Source of the DNA: Polyangiaceae bacterium
GTDB lineage: Bacteria; Myxococcota_A; Polyangia; Polyangiales; Polyangiaceae
Reading direction: 5' to 3'
DNA length: 37,515 bases
Assembly: GCA_013361525.1 (NCBI GenBank)
Contig: JABFXY010000157.1
Span: 1 to 37,515 of the forward strand
The notes beneath the pieces were generated by a model, which saw only the letters and a list, made by a program, of their open reading frames with translations, did no database searches and was not told where the DNA came from. How positions within the stretch are numbered: the stretch's first letter is position 1; every line of letters starts with the position of its first letter. This document shows, piece by piece, positions 13,218 through 22,307 of this stretch. Position numbers and translations under genes: made by a program.

Positions 13218-15203
13218 TCAGAGATCCGGCGCTTTCCAATCTTCGGCCTCTGCGAGATCCGGGTCGGTCGGTCTCGCGCCATCTCGCTTGGCGAACTGCC
13301 AGATAGCGTCGCGATCGCGGAGCCGATGAAGATTCGCCCCGGACAGGTCAGCGCGCGTGAAGTCCGCGCCCACCACGGTCGCATGGGACATCTCGCAATA
13401 TGAGAGGTTCGCGCCGCGGAAGCTCGCGCCCGACGCTAGGGCGGACGTCAAAACGCTCTCCTGAAGGTTCGCATCGTCCAGCTTGGCGCTCTCGAGCACC
13501 GCGCCTTCGAATGTCGCCATCGCCATGTTGGCCTCTCGCAGATCGCAGACCGAAAGTTGCGCCCCGAAGAAGCTCGCCCCTCGCCCGGTTGCGCCGCGCA
13601 GCGACGCGCGCAAGAGCATCGCTTCGCCGAAGTCCGTTCGCTCGATCGTGGCGTTGTGAAGGTTTGCGCCGGTGAGATCGGCCCCCGACAGATCCGCGTC
13701 CGTCAGATCGGCACCGGATAGCTCGCGTCCGGTGAGCTTGGCGCCTCGAAGAATGCATCGAAGGAACCGGTTTTCGGCCAACCGAGCTTGGCTGAAGTCC
13801 GCATTGTCCATATCGACACCCTCGAATGTCGCGCCGCGAAGCCCTGAGTCGTCCGTCCGAGCGCCCACCAATCGACACAGTCGGAGGATCGTCCGCTCGA
13901 GGGAAGCGCCGCTCAAGTCGACATTCGCGAGATCGCAGCGCACCAATTCGGCGCCCGCGAGATCAGCGCCCGCCAGCGACGCGCCCGTCATGACCGTCTC
14001 GTTCAGCGCCGTTCCGTCGAAATGCGTGTTCCCGAGCTGCGCGTTGGTGAAATCCGTGCGCGTAGCCGTCACGCCGCGAAGATCGGCACCGCCGAGCTCG
14101 GCTCGGTCGAATTTCGCGTCCGTGAGATCCGCCCCGCCCAATTGAGCTCGCGAGAGCCGCGCCGCGGATAGTGTCGCGCCGACGAGCTTCGTGCGTGCGA
14201 GATTGCAGCCGCTCAGGTCGCACCCTGTCAAATTGGCCTTCGTCAGGTCCGCGCCGGCGAGGTCGCAACCCGCGAGGCTGCTGTATTCGAGTCTGGCGCC
14301 GGTGAAATCGAAGCCACGCAGATCGAGCCCGCGCAGGTCGCAGCGAACGTAGCGCGCCCCTCTCTGGTGTGCGTTCATCCCGCGGAAGGTCCCGACCCGC
14401 CGGCCGTCGAGTTGAAGATTCTTCACCGATGCAGCCGGCCCAAACGGCAATTCAGCGGGCGCCACGTCGTTGAACGAGATGGATTCGAGGGCCGTCCCGG
14501 TAAAGTCGCTCTGCGTCAGGTCACAACGCTCGAGGCGGACGCGAAGAAGCGTCGCTGACACGAGCTTCGCGTGCGTAAGTCCGCAGTCCTCGAACGCGGA
14601 CTCGACGAAGGAGGCTCCCGTGCAATCGGTGCCCGCGAGATCCGTCGACTCGAACGTGGCGCCCTCGGCCACAATCCGCTGCAGGTTGGCGCCCGTCAAC
14701 GTCGCGCCGCGTATCACCGACTGCGTGAGGTTGGCACCATCGAAGCGCGCACTCCCAAGATGCGCGCCCTCGATGACGGTTCCGACGAGGGAAGCGCTCG
14801 TGAGGACGGCTCGTTCCATGGGCACGAGCTTGCGCCGCACGCCTTGCGCTCCGAGCTGCCTGAACTGCGCGATCTGCTCGGGCGTCAGAGAGGTATCTTC
14901 GAGCGCCTCTGCGTTCGCACCGGGCTCCATCTCCACGTCGAGACACGTAATGACTGCACCGTCCAGGCAGGCTCGTCGCAATTGAATATCCGACAGGACA
15001 CAGCCGATGAATGCGGCGCGCGCTAGGTTGGCCGCCGAAAGATCGGCTCCTCGCAAATCGCACCGATGAAAGACGACATCCTGAAGGTCGAGCGCGCCGA
15101 GGACCTGATTTGATAGATCCCATGCGCCGACCGTAACTGGCAGACCGGTAGACGCTGCGCGAGCGGCCGTCACGTGTTGCTGCAGCGCTTGAGCCCGGCT
15201 CAC
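13218..15203 (-). CDS. Large pentapeptide-repeat protein of the T6SS operon
   Basis: A 661-residue protein made almost wholly of A(D/N)LXX pentapeptides (for example GADLTDADLSGADLTGANLH), which fold as a right-handed quadrilateral beta-helix. A roughly 40-residue helical head (MSRAQALQQHVTAARAASTG) precedes the repeats, which are interrupted near residues 95-125 by a Glu-rich helical insert. The GTG start at 15203 overlaps the stop of the DUF2169 gene (GTGA), while longer upstream frames overlap coding sequence. Such proteins accompany DUF2169/DUF3540/DUF4150 genes and may act as scaffolds or adaptors on the spike. The exact role is not known. Confidence 0.85.
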   Translation of the reverse strand: MSRAQALQQHVTAARAASTGLPVTVGAWDLSNQVLGALDLQDVVFHRCDLRGADLSAANLARAAFIGCVLSDIQLRRACLDGAVITCLDVEMEPGANAEALEDTSLTPEQIAQFRQLGAQGVRRKLVPMERAVLTSASLVGTVIEGAHLGSARFDGANLTQSVIRGATLTGANLQRIVAEGATFESTDLAGTDCTGASFVESAFEDCGLTHAKLVSATLLRVRLERCDLTQSDFTGTALESISFNDVAPAELPFGPAASVKNLQLDGRRVGTFRGMNAHQRGARYVRCDLRGLDLRGFDFTGARLEYSSLAGCDLAGADLTKANLTGCDLSGCNLARTKLVGATLSAARLSRAQLGGADLTDAKFDRAELGGADLRGVTATRTDFTNAQLGNTHFDGTALNETVMTGASLAGADLAGAELVRCDLANVDLSGASLERTILRLCRLVGARTDDSGLRGATFEGVDMDNADFSQARLAENRFLRCILRGAKLTGRELSGADLTDADLSGADLTGANLHNATIERTDFGEAMLLRASLRGATGRGASFFGAQLSVCDLREANMAMATFEGAVLESAKLDDANLQESVLTSALASGASFRGANLSYCEMSHATVVGADFTRADLSGANLHRLRDRDAIWQFAKRDGARPTDPDLAEAEDWKAPDL

Positions 15204-17626
15204 GTCGCCCTCGGCGCGAGCTTCGTGGCTTTGACGTTTGCGCGTTCGAGCCGGACCTCGCGAAGGGTGGCATCGAGGAGCTCGCAACCGTAGAGATTGG
15301 AGCCTCGACAATCCGCGCTCGTCAGATCGGCCCCCTCGAATGTGCTCTGAAAGAAGTTCACCGCGGTCAGGCGTGAAGCCGACAGCTTCGCGCGTGTCAG
15401 CCGAGCATGTTTGACGACGGAGCGATGCATATCGGCGCCGGTCAGGTCCGCGGCTGTGAGGTCTGCGCGGATAAGACTCGCTTCGCGCAGGATCGCACCA
15501 CGCAGCACGGCTTCCGACCAGTTCGACATGTCGGCAACCACGCCGCTGAAATCCGCACGCTCGAAACAGGCCGCCTCGGCACGGGACCCTTTCAGGCTTG
15601 CGCGGGTGAACGAGGTATTGCTGGCCGCTGCGCGGTCGAGCGTCGCGTTGTCGAGCGACGCGCCGCCGAACTGCGCGCCGTCAAGGATGCAGTCGGACAT
15701 ATCGGACGCGTCGAACGCGGCTTCCCGCAGGTCCGCGTTCGCCAGTGTTGCTTTGAACACGAGACAGCGAATCCCTCGGGCGCGCCTGAGATTGGCGCCT
15801 GTCAGGTTGGCTCGGGGGAGCTCGGCTCCGTCGAGTGATGCCTCTTCGAGATCCGCCTGGTCGAGGACGGCGCCGGTCAAGTCCGCCTCGGCGAGCTTCG
15901 ATTGCGTGAGCCTCGCGGATCGGAGCCCTGAGCCCGAAAGGCTCGCCCGCGACAGGTCCGCGCCGGTCAAATCCGCCTCGAAGAAGTCGGCCTGGTTGGC
16001 GATGGCTTCGACGAGCGAGGCGGCGCGAAGATTTGCCCGGGCGAGCTGTGCCCGGGTCAGGTCTGCCCCATCGAGCTTCGTGCGCGCGAGGTTGGTCGAG
16101 CGCAAGTCCGCCTCCGCCAGCGCCACGCCGTTCAGATCGAGCCCGCTCAAATCGAGCCCGGCGAGTCGCGCGCGAACGAAGGAGCCCTTGATGGCCGCAT
16201 GCGCGATAACGCGCTCGCGGGTCCATTGTTTCTCGGGCTCCTCCTCCGGCTCATCAAGGATCGACGGGTCGTGGCCGGCTTGAATCAGGATGTCGCGGAC
16301 GCGCTCGCGGCTCTCCGCGGCGACGCGGGCAGCGGCGGCTGGGTCTTCGACGAGCCCGGCCATGAGGACAGCGTTCATCTCGTCGCGAGTGCGGACGGAC
16401 GCAAGCTCGTCGAGCATCTTCTTGGGCGCACCCGCCTTTTCGAGAATATGTCGCGTCTGCGCGATTTCCTCTTGGACAGCGCGCTCCACCTCCGACGGAT
16501 CCACGCCCGGTTCGGACGCTGTCTCGCTTTGGGGCTTCGGAGTGATGGCGTTATCGTCCACCCGCCAAAATGACGGGTCCGCATAGGCTGCTGCGGGGGA
16601 GGGGGAGTCGGCGAGACGCTCCGTGACGAGCAACGCCTTCAGGACCTCTCGGCCGTCACGCGTCGCCGTCGGATAGATGCCTCGCCATACCAAGCAGAGC
16701 AGGGCTGCATCCATATCGACCCAGAGGGTATCCAGGCGCAGGACGACCTCGCGAACCAGGCAACCGTCATCATGTGTCCGGATCGATGCCTCACTCCGGC
16801 GAGCGTCGCTCGCCGTGCGGTTGTCGCCGATGAAGCTTCTGACGCGTATTCCGGGCAGCCACGACTCGAAGCGCGCATGGTCCGGATGCATGTTCTCGAA
16901 CGTGAGCGTCTCGTCGCCGCGCAAATAGCCTTCCACCTGTTGGTCCGGCGGTGCGGCATTGAAGTATCCGAAATCGAAGTCTTCCGGAAACCCCGGCCAG
17001 CGCGTCGCGAGCCAGCGGTCGTCGTACGTGCCGAGCTGCGTCGTTCGGGCCCAGGTACGGCCGCGCGGTCCGAACCCCGCAGGGTCGAGCGATTGGTTGG
17101 GAAACGCGAGCATGCGCTCGGGCAACTCGACATTCGGCAACAAGGCCGTTCGGCCGCGGCCAATGGGGTTCTGCGCGTCCTGGGGACCGCCGAAGCTGCG
17201 ATCGTACCGCAGCGGCATCGATCGAAACGGCGTTGGCGGGGTCGCGGTTCGCTCGGCGCCTTCTCCGGACCAGCGTCGGTCACCGATGACTGCTATTCGC
17301 TTTCGGAGATCGCCGACGGCAATCGCGGCTTGCGTCCTCGACACAGGCCGCTCGCCGGGTGCATGGCAGATCCCCGTCACCAGGACGTCCGCTCGGGGCT
17401 TGAAAGGCGCAAAGTCCGAGTCGTAGCGCGGGCCGAGCTGACGATTGTCCTCGTGATCCGCATCTCCCGAAAGGAACTGTCGCTCATCCACCGGTGCAAG
17501 GCACGCCTCTCGACCGTGCTCGAGCTTGAACGTGCCTTTGACCACCACCGTGAGCGCATGCGCGGGCGAGCGCGCGAGCGACGGGAAGGCGCCGAAGCCG
17601 AGACCGGTCGTATTGAAGATTTGCAC
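15200..17626 (-). CDS. DUF2169 protein with C-terminal pentapeptide repeats
   Basis: An 808-residue protein. Residues 1 to about 330 form the DUF2169 domain, beginning MQIFNTTGLGFGAFPSLARS and including VVVKGTFKLEHG, YDSDFAPFKPRADVLV and FNAAPPDQQVEGYLRGDE. A helical linker (about 370-480) carries Glu/Arg-rich sequence, and residues about 485-808 are pentapeptide repeats (GLDLSGLDLNGVALAEADLR and onward). DUF2169 proteins are co-inherited with VgrG and PAAR-like genes and are thought to be adaptors for loading effectors on the T6SS spike. The gene starts 6 bases after the 441-residue gene ends and overlaps the next by four. Confidence 0.9.
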   Translation of the reverse strand: MQIFNTTGLGFGAFPSLARSPAHALTVVVKGTFKLEHGREACLAPVDERQFLSGDADHEDNRQLGPRYDSDFAPFKPRADVLVTGICHAPGERPVSRTQAAIAVGDLRKRIAVIGDRRWSGEGAERTATPPTPFRSMPLRYDRSFGGPQDAQNPIGRGRTALLPNVELPERMLAFPNQSLDPAGFGPRGRTWARTTQLGTYDDRWLATRWPGFPEDFDFGYFNAAPPDQQVEGYLRGDETLTFENMHPDHARFESWLPGIRVRSFIGDNRTASDARRSEASIRTHDDGCLVREVVLRLDTLWVDMDAALLCLVWRGIYPTATRDGREVLKALLVTERLADSPSPAAAYADPSFWRVDDNAITPKPQSETASEPGVDPSEVERAVQEEIAQTRHILEKAGAPKKMLDELASVRTRDEMNAVLMAGLVEDPAAAARVAAESRERVRDILIQAGHDPSILDEPEEEPEKQWTRERVIAHAAIKGSFVRARLAGLDLSGLDLNGVALAEADLRSTNLARTKLDGADLTRAQLARANLRAASLVEAIANQADFFEADLTGADLSRASLSGSGLRSARLTQSKLAEADLTGAVLDQADLEEASLDGAELPRANLTGANLRRARGIRCLVFKATLANADLREAAFDASDMSDCILDGAQFGGASLDNATLDRAAASNTSFTRASLKGSRAEAACFERADFSGVVADMSNWSEAVLRGAILREASLIRADLTAADLTGADMHRSVVKHARLTRAKLSASRLTAVNFFQSTFEGADLTSADCRGSNLYGCELLDATLREVRLERANVKATKLAPRAT

Positions 17627-17632
17627 GCTCGC

Positions 17633-18958
17633 TCAGCCCACTGTGAGCTCGTTGGCCGGACCGAGCTGAAGACGTCCATTGAACTGCGCGTTGGTCGCCT
17701 TCATGTTGATGTCGCCTGTAGCCGAAAGCTTGATCATGGACGTCCTCGGAACGTTCTGTAGATACATGTCCTTCGCAGCCTCGAGGACGACGTCTTGGTC
17801 GCTCTGTAGCTCCAGGTACGAACCCGGAAGATTGATGAGCCGCACGAGACCAGGAGCCGCCCCTCCGCCCAACTGGATCTTGGACTCCATGGTTGCTCCG
17901 GTCACGTCGTTCTGCTGAAGAACAATCGTGGAATCGTCCATCTTCAGCTCGGTTGCCGATACCTTTGGGGCCGCCTTCTCCTTCAACGCGTTCACGAGCG
18001 ACCAGGCGAGCGCAGCGATGCACCCGACGCCGGATAGCGCCATGAGACTGCCGACCACGGGCGCGGTGCCGCTGTCGGTCACCGGCGGAATGACGGTGCT
18101 CACCGCGGCCGTGACGGCCGACGCGCCAGCGAGGACTGCAGCGCCCGTATTGGCTTTGACGGACGCCCTCAATGCGGCCGAAATGCCGTCGGCCGTCGCC
18201 TTGACGCGCAGATGTACCGACTTGCGCGCTTTGGACTCGAGATCGTCGGCGACGTGCATGTCCTTGCCGAGCACGTTGGAGTACTTGTAAACAGCCCCGA
18301 GCTCGAACGCGTAGCCGAAGTTGAAGCTCGCCCCGAGTGTCGCATTAACGTCGAATTTTCCTCCGACGAAGGCGGCCATCGTCAGGCCGAAGGTGCAGTC
18401 GAATTTGAAGCCGCCGTAGAAGGTCTCGGTGTCGCCGAACCAATAGCTGTCGGCCGCCACGTGCCCCATCTCCGTCTTTCGGTAGGCGGGCTTGCCGGCG
18501 GTGAAGAGACCGGGCTGCTGATAGAAATTGATGTAGTAGACAGGGTCCGCGTTCCAGGTCTCGACCGTCCCGGAGCCGATGCGAAACACCCATTTGCCGC
18601 CGACGTCCATGAGCGCATCGCCCTTGACGTACAGCTTGTAGTCGCCCTGCACGGCGTCGCGGGCCGTTCCCTTTGTCGCCCTGGTGCGGTCGCCGTCCGT
18701 GTACTCGAGCCAGCCGGGCCTCGGTTGAGCAGGGGTGCCCGTCTGAAGGAGGTCTTTCACCTTCTTCGTCGACTCGGACACCGCCGTCCAGCCGTCGTCG
18801 AGATTCCCAAAGATGCTGTTTTCGTCCGTGGCGTCGTAGGCACCAAGCCGAAGGAGACTCTTTTGATCTCCGTCGACCACGCCGTCGTAGTCGGGGACCA
18901 GCGCAACCAGGGAGCGGCCGCCGCTCGTCGGTCGCCAATCGTCGCTCGTCGTCGTCAT
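17633..18958 (-). CDS. T6SS-operon protein with membrane hairpin and VgrG-like beta-helix end
   Basis: A 441-residue protein not matching a family I can name. Residues 1-110 are acidic and start MTTTSDDWRPTSGGRSLVAL. Residues 110-240 are rich in short strands and Gly/Tyr (GGKWVFRIGSGTVETWNADP, YINFYQQPGL). Two hydrophobic helices at about 272-292 and 298-322 form a hairpin (AAVSTVIPPVTDSGTAPVVG as the turn). The end (about 337-441) has repeated short strands such as YLELQSDQDVVLEAAKDMYL and IKLSATGDINMKATNAQ, the pattern of the VgrG/gp5 needle. The ATG at 18958 overlaps the preceding stop (ATGA). It could supply a detached needle segment, or be a pore-forming cargo. Both ideas are inference. 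Confidence 0.7.
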   Translation of the reverse strand: MTTTSDDWRPTSGGRSLVALVPDYDGVVDGDQKSLLRLGAYDATDENSIFGNLDDGWTAVSESTKKVKDLLQTGTPAQPRPGWLEYTDGDRTRATKGTARDAVQGDYKLYVKGDALMDVGGKWVFRIGSGTVETWNADPVYYINFYQQPGLFTAGKPAYRKTEMGHVAADSYWFGDTETFYGGFKFDCTFGLTMAAFVGGKFDVNATLGASFNFGYAFELGAVYKYSNVLGKDMHVADDLESKARKSVHLRVKATADGISAALRASVKANTGAAVLAGASAVTAAVSTVIPPVTDSGTAPVVGSLMALSGVGCIAALAWSLVNALKEKAAPKVSATELKMDDSTIVLQQNDVTGATMESKIQLGGGAAPGLVRLINLPGSYLELQSDQDVVLEAAKDMYLQNVPRTSMIKLSATGDINMKATNAQFNGRLQLGPANELTVG

Positions 18959-19632
18959 GTTTTGGCTCCGTTCGAGGCTGCTGCGCCGAGGACACGCTCG
19001 ATGCCTTCGAGCGCGCTCTTGAGCTCTCGGACGGCATCCGTGGTTACGTAGACGGTGTTTCGCTTCTCGCGTTTGCCGTCGCGAAGGTGCAACGTAAGCA
19101 GGACGACCGGCGTATCCATGCCGACGCCCCGATCCGCTGCGGCGATTCGATCGACGCGCCAATCAAGCCCCGTCAAGATCTTGCCATGGTCGAGGATCAT
19201 CCGCTCGACGAGGCCCTTCTGAATGACCGCCTTCACCGCGTCGTAGCGGGCGCCGAGGGTATCCGCGATTGGTGGCGGCGCTCCCCGTGAGAGGGCACCT
19301 AGGTCCTCAATGATCAGCCTCTGTGCGAGGTTGAGCGCGGCGGCGCGCGAGAGGACCAGTCGGCAGACACGCAGGCTCGCCTGAAGATCGGCCGGTGCGA
19401 TGCCGTACAGCTGGCAGAACGCTTCTGCGCGACGCTCGAGCGCTGGATCCACGTCTGCCAAACTGGACTCGACGAGCTCCCACAATCCTTGTTGCGCGCG
19501 CTCCGGCAGCGCCGTCAAACGCTGCCAGTCGGAGAGCACTGCGGGAGGGGCTGGCTGGCCTGCGAGGCAATGAAGAATGACGGCAGCGTCGCGCGGCCGT
19601 CCGTCCGTCTGTTCCAGATGGTGTTGGCTCAT
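18955..19632 (-). CDS. COMM-domain-like protein in the T6SS operon
   Basis: A 225-residue soluble protein. The N-terminal 150 residues are helical (for example LERRAEAFCQLYGIAPADLQ and RYDAVKAVIQKGLVERMILD). The last 70 residues start with LTGLDWRVDR (Trp158) and continue TPVVLLTLHLRDGKRE and VYVTTDAVRELKSALEGIER. This order, an L-DWRVD strand, a PxVLLxLxL strand, then a V-F/Y-V-T strand with an ELKxxLE helix, is the pattern of the COMM domain of eukaryotic COMMD proteins, which use it to form dimers and a ten-subunit ring. The match is by eye and needs a profile search. It lies 33 bases after vgrG and overlaps the next gene, so it is integral to the operon. Confidence 0.7.
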   Translation of the reverse strand: MSQHHLEQTDGRPRDAAVILHCLAGQPAPPAVLSDWQRLTALPERAQQGLWELVESSLADVDPALERRAEAFCQLYGIAPADLQASLRVCRLVLSRAAALNLAQRLIIEDLGALSRGAPPPIADTLGARYDAVKAVIQKGLVERMILDHGKILTGLDWRVDRIAAADRGVGMDTPVVLLTLHLRDGKREKRNTVYVTTDAVRELKSALEGIERVLGAAASNGAKT

Positions 19633-19665
19633 AGGGATGGATGCGGGGTGGAAACGGGCGGGACG

Positions 19666-21093
19666 TCAGCGGTCGATGATCCGAATACGGGCACCCGATA
19701 CGGTGCGAATGGTGTTCTCGTTCTGATTTCGCGAAACGACGGGAGACGGCGTCAGCGGATTGGGCACCGAGCCCACGATGATCGGCCGGTCGGGATCGCC
19801 GTCGACGAAGGCCATCACGACCTCGATGCCGGGCTTGAGCGGAAAGTGCATGCCATACCCGGGGCCGGCATGAGGCTGCGCCATTCGCACCGGGCGCGAT
19901 GCTTTCTGTCGTTCCGTGGGCGCCGTGTCGAACAGAAACCGAATCGTGTAACGCCCCTCTGCATCGATATGCGCGATGTCCGCGCTTCCTCCGGGCCCCG
20001 GTTCGACGATGCCGGTCAAGAGCCCATCGATCCGCGGCCGCGGCGTAACGCGGGCCGGGCGATAGCAAAATCCGGTCGGTACGCCCCGGAACGTATTTCG
20101 GTACGACGCGTCGCCGGCGCGACCGGCGGGCGGCTGCGTCGCCTGATGCCTTACCTCGGTGAGGAGGAGCTGCGCCTCCGTTTTGCGAGGGTGATTCGTA
20201 AGATCGATGACACCGCCCGCGTAGAAAGCCGGCTTGTTCGACGCGCCGATGAAGACTTGATGTTTGGATTGCTGTTCTTCGCTTCTGATGAGCGCGAGCT
20301 GGCCGCTCTCTTCAGGGGTCTTCGCGTGACAGCCGTACTCCGCCATGCCCCCGCCGCCACCGGGCAGTTCTGCACTGCCGATGATGGAGACGAGCGGGAT
20401 CCGATAGTTGTAATCGTAAACGATATACGTCGAGGGGACGAGCTCCGCATCGAGCTCCAGCAAGTAGACGTCACGGTAGTCACCGTCCGGGTTGAACCTC
20501 GCTTCACCCAGCGAACGGAATCCACCCTCGTGATCCGTGAAGACGATCTTCTCACCTTCGAATTCGTGTTCGAAGAAATAGGAGATCCCAAGGTGCTCGC
20601 AGAGCCGTGAGATGAAGGCGGCGTCTGTCTCGCGGTATTGGACGACGAACTCGCGCTGCGGGTACGGGTGACTGAGGCGCATCTCGCTCGCTTGTGCGTC
20701 GAGACCGCAAAGCTTCAGCTTCGCGACGACGATGTCGGGCACCGTCATGTCTTGATAGATGTCTTGCGTGTGGACGAGGCGCAGGTGATGCGTTTGCGGC
20801 GCGATATGAAGCCGATACGTCCGATAGTCCGCCGCCGGCTCGAGCTTGTCGCGAACGGCCGCGACCACGCCGTGAAACCGCCGGACCTCGAGACCTTCGA
20901 GCGTCGTCACGACGCAGACCTTGGCCCCGAGCAACGAGCTCGCGTCGACCGCATCGCCGGCGGCGAGAGCGCACTCGACCGTGAACGAAAAGAGCTCGCC
21001 AATCGCCTCGCGCCCCTCGAGCGCGACGAGATGGAATCGCTCAGCGGCAAAGTCCTTCGACTCGAGGTGGAAGCGAAATCGTTCGGCGATCAT
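19666..21093 (-). CDS. vgrG: VgrG spike protein, short form
   Basis: A 475-residue VgrG. The gp27-like part contains FSFTVECAL, the region HLRLVHTQDIYQDMTVPDIV, and the signature FVVQYRETDAAFISRLCEHL followed by GISYFFEHE. The OB-fold gp5 part includes GRYTIRFLFDTAP, RMAQPHAGPGYGMHFPLKPG and EVVMAFVDGDPDRPIIVGSV. The protein stops about 30 residues after this (NENTIRTVSGARIRIID), before the long beta-helical needle usually present; most VgrGs are 600 or more residues. A needle-like sequence lies instead at the end of the 441-residue protein two genes downstream. The ATG at 21093 is chosen at the onset of the conserved RFRFHLESKDF; upstream ATGs are possible. First gene of the operon. Confidence 0.95.
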   Translation of the reverse strand: MIAERFRFHLESKDFAAERFHLVALEGREAIGELFSFTVECALAAGDAVDASSLLGAKVCVVTTLEGLEVRRFHGVVAAVRDKLEPAADYRTYRLHIAPQTHHLRLVHTQDIYQDMTVPDIVVAKLKLCGLDAQASEMRLSHPYPQREFVVQYRETDAAFISRLCEHLGISYFFEHEFEGEKIVFTDHEGGFRSLGEARFNPDGDYRDVYLLELDAELVPSTYIVYDYNYRIPLVSIIGSAELPGGGGGMAEYGCHAKTPEESGQLALIRSEEQQSKHQVFIGASNKPAFYAGGVIDLTNHPRKTEAQLLLTEVRHQATQPPAGRAGDASYRNTFRGVPTGFCYRPARVTPRPRIDGLLTGIVEPGPGGSADIAHIDAEGRYTIRFLFDTAPTERQKASRPVRMAQPHAGPGYGMHFPLKPGIEVVMAFVDGDPDRPIIVGSVPNPLTPSPVVSRNQNENTIRTVSGARIRIIDR

Positions 21094-21554
21094 TCCGGCT
21101 CGCATCCTAGAGAGTTGTCTCGTCATGACAAGCCTCGCCGACGACGCGGCTGAACGATCCCGTAGCAGACTGACGCGGCCGTCAGGCTGAGGCTTCGAGC
21201 CCTCGTCACGATCACCCTGCTCCGCTCTCCGCACCAGCCATGGACGGCGGGTCGTCGCGCAGCAGCGTCGTCTATGCGGCCGGCGCGCATCTTGGTGGAG
21301 CGTTAGCTCCGCCGCTCGAGATCGGAAGCAACAATGCGCATCCGCTCAATTGGATATGCAGTCACCGGCGGGTCCCAAGCCGTGCGCAGAAGAGGACCGG
21401 CCGCCATTGCGCGGTTGCCAGTCAAGCGCAATCGGCCTTCTCGGGTGCGACCGCGTCCGATTTTGCGATGCGCCAAAATCGGATTGGCCCGTCCTGTTTT
21501 GCTTGTCTCGGGGACGCGATGCCCCCACCTTTCTTGAACATCTCGGGTGTCGAT
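21094..21554. other. Divergent intergenic region between vgrG and the ABC operon
   Basis: The 461-bp gap separates the minus-strand T6SS operon from the plus-strand transporter operon and should contain promoters for both. I find no GG-N10-GC sigma-54 promoter for vgrG. The clearest element is the dyad at 21457-21482. Open frames that extend the ABC gene upstream through this region have no conserved content. Confidence 0.5.
21457..21482. promoter_or_regulatory. Operator-like dyad CCGATTTTG-N8-CAAAATCGG
   Basis: Perfect 9-bp arms at 21457-21465 and 21474-21482 around CGATGCGC. The AT-rich core stands out from the local GC-rich DNA. It lies 73 bp upstream of the ABC ATPase start, in a position suited to a repressor or activator of the efflux operon. 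No regulator gene adjoins it. Confidence 0.45.
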
Positions 21555-22307
21555 ATGGGCGATGTGATTCTCGCCGGCGCGACCGCGCCGCGCCGCGTTT
21601 CCCAAACAGCGGTATTGCAAGCCCATGCGATAACGAAAGTTTATCGCATGGGAGAGGTCGACGTGCAGGCGCTTCGCGGCGTCGACGCGGCCCTGTATCC
21701 GGGGGAGCTCGTGGTGCTGTTGGGAGCCTCTGGCAGCGGCAAGTCGACGCTGCTGAATATTCTCGGCGGTCTGGATACCCCCTCGGAAGGGCGTGTCTTC
21801 TATCGCGATCAGGAAATCACGGAAGCCGACTCGTGGGAGCTCACGCGCTATCGCCGCGACCACGTCGGATTTGTGTTCCAATTCTATAATCTGATACCGA
21901 GCCTCACGGCGCGGGAGAACGTCGCTCTCGTGACTGATATCGCCGAAAATCCCCTCGATCCCGCGGAGGCGCTGTCGATGGTGGGTCTGGGCGATCGGCT
22001 CGATCATTTCCCGGCACAGCTCTCAGGAGGCGAGCAGCAACGCGTGGCGATCGCCAGGGCGATTGCGAAGCAGCCGGAGGTGCTCCTTTGTGACGAACCC
22101 ACCGGCGCGCTCGACTATCGGACGGGCGTGCGGGTCCTCGAGGTAATCGAGCGGGTGAATGCCGAGCTCGGTACGACCACCGCCATCATCACCCACAACG
22201 CGCCCATCGCTAGCATGGCCGACCGGGTGATCACGCTCCAGGACGGCAGGGTCGTCGATGAGCGGCGCAACGTTTCACGAGCCAAAGCGAGCGACGTGCA
22301 ATGGTGA
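21555..22307 (+). CDS. ABC transporter ATPase (LolD/MacB-N type)
   Basis: A 250-residue ATPase of the lipoprotein/MacB exporter family. It has the A-loop region VYRMGEVDVQALRGVD, Walker A GASGSGKST, Q-loop FVFQFYNLIPSLTARENV, signature LSGGEQQRVAIARAIA, Walker B VLLCDEPTGALD and H-loop IITHN. FQFYNLIPSLTARENV is the form typical of ATPases that drive FtsX-like permeases. The start is taken at ATG 21555; ATG 21519 is an alternative that adds 12 residues. The gene overlaps the permease gene by 7 bases. With the following permease and membrane-fusion protein it forms a three-gene exporter. The substrate is unknown. Confidence 0.93.
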   Translation: MGDVILAGATAPRRVSQTAVLQAHAITKVYRMGEVDVQALRGVDAALYPGELVVLLGASGSGKSTLLNILGGLDTPSEGRVFYRDQEITEADSWELTRYRRDHVGFVFQFYNLIPSLTARENVALVTDIAENPLDPAEALSMVGLGDRLDHFPAQLSGGEQQRVAIARAIAKQPEVLLCDEPTGALDYRTGVRVLEVIERVNAELGTTTAIITHNAPIASMADRVITLQDGRVVDERRNVSRAKASDVQW

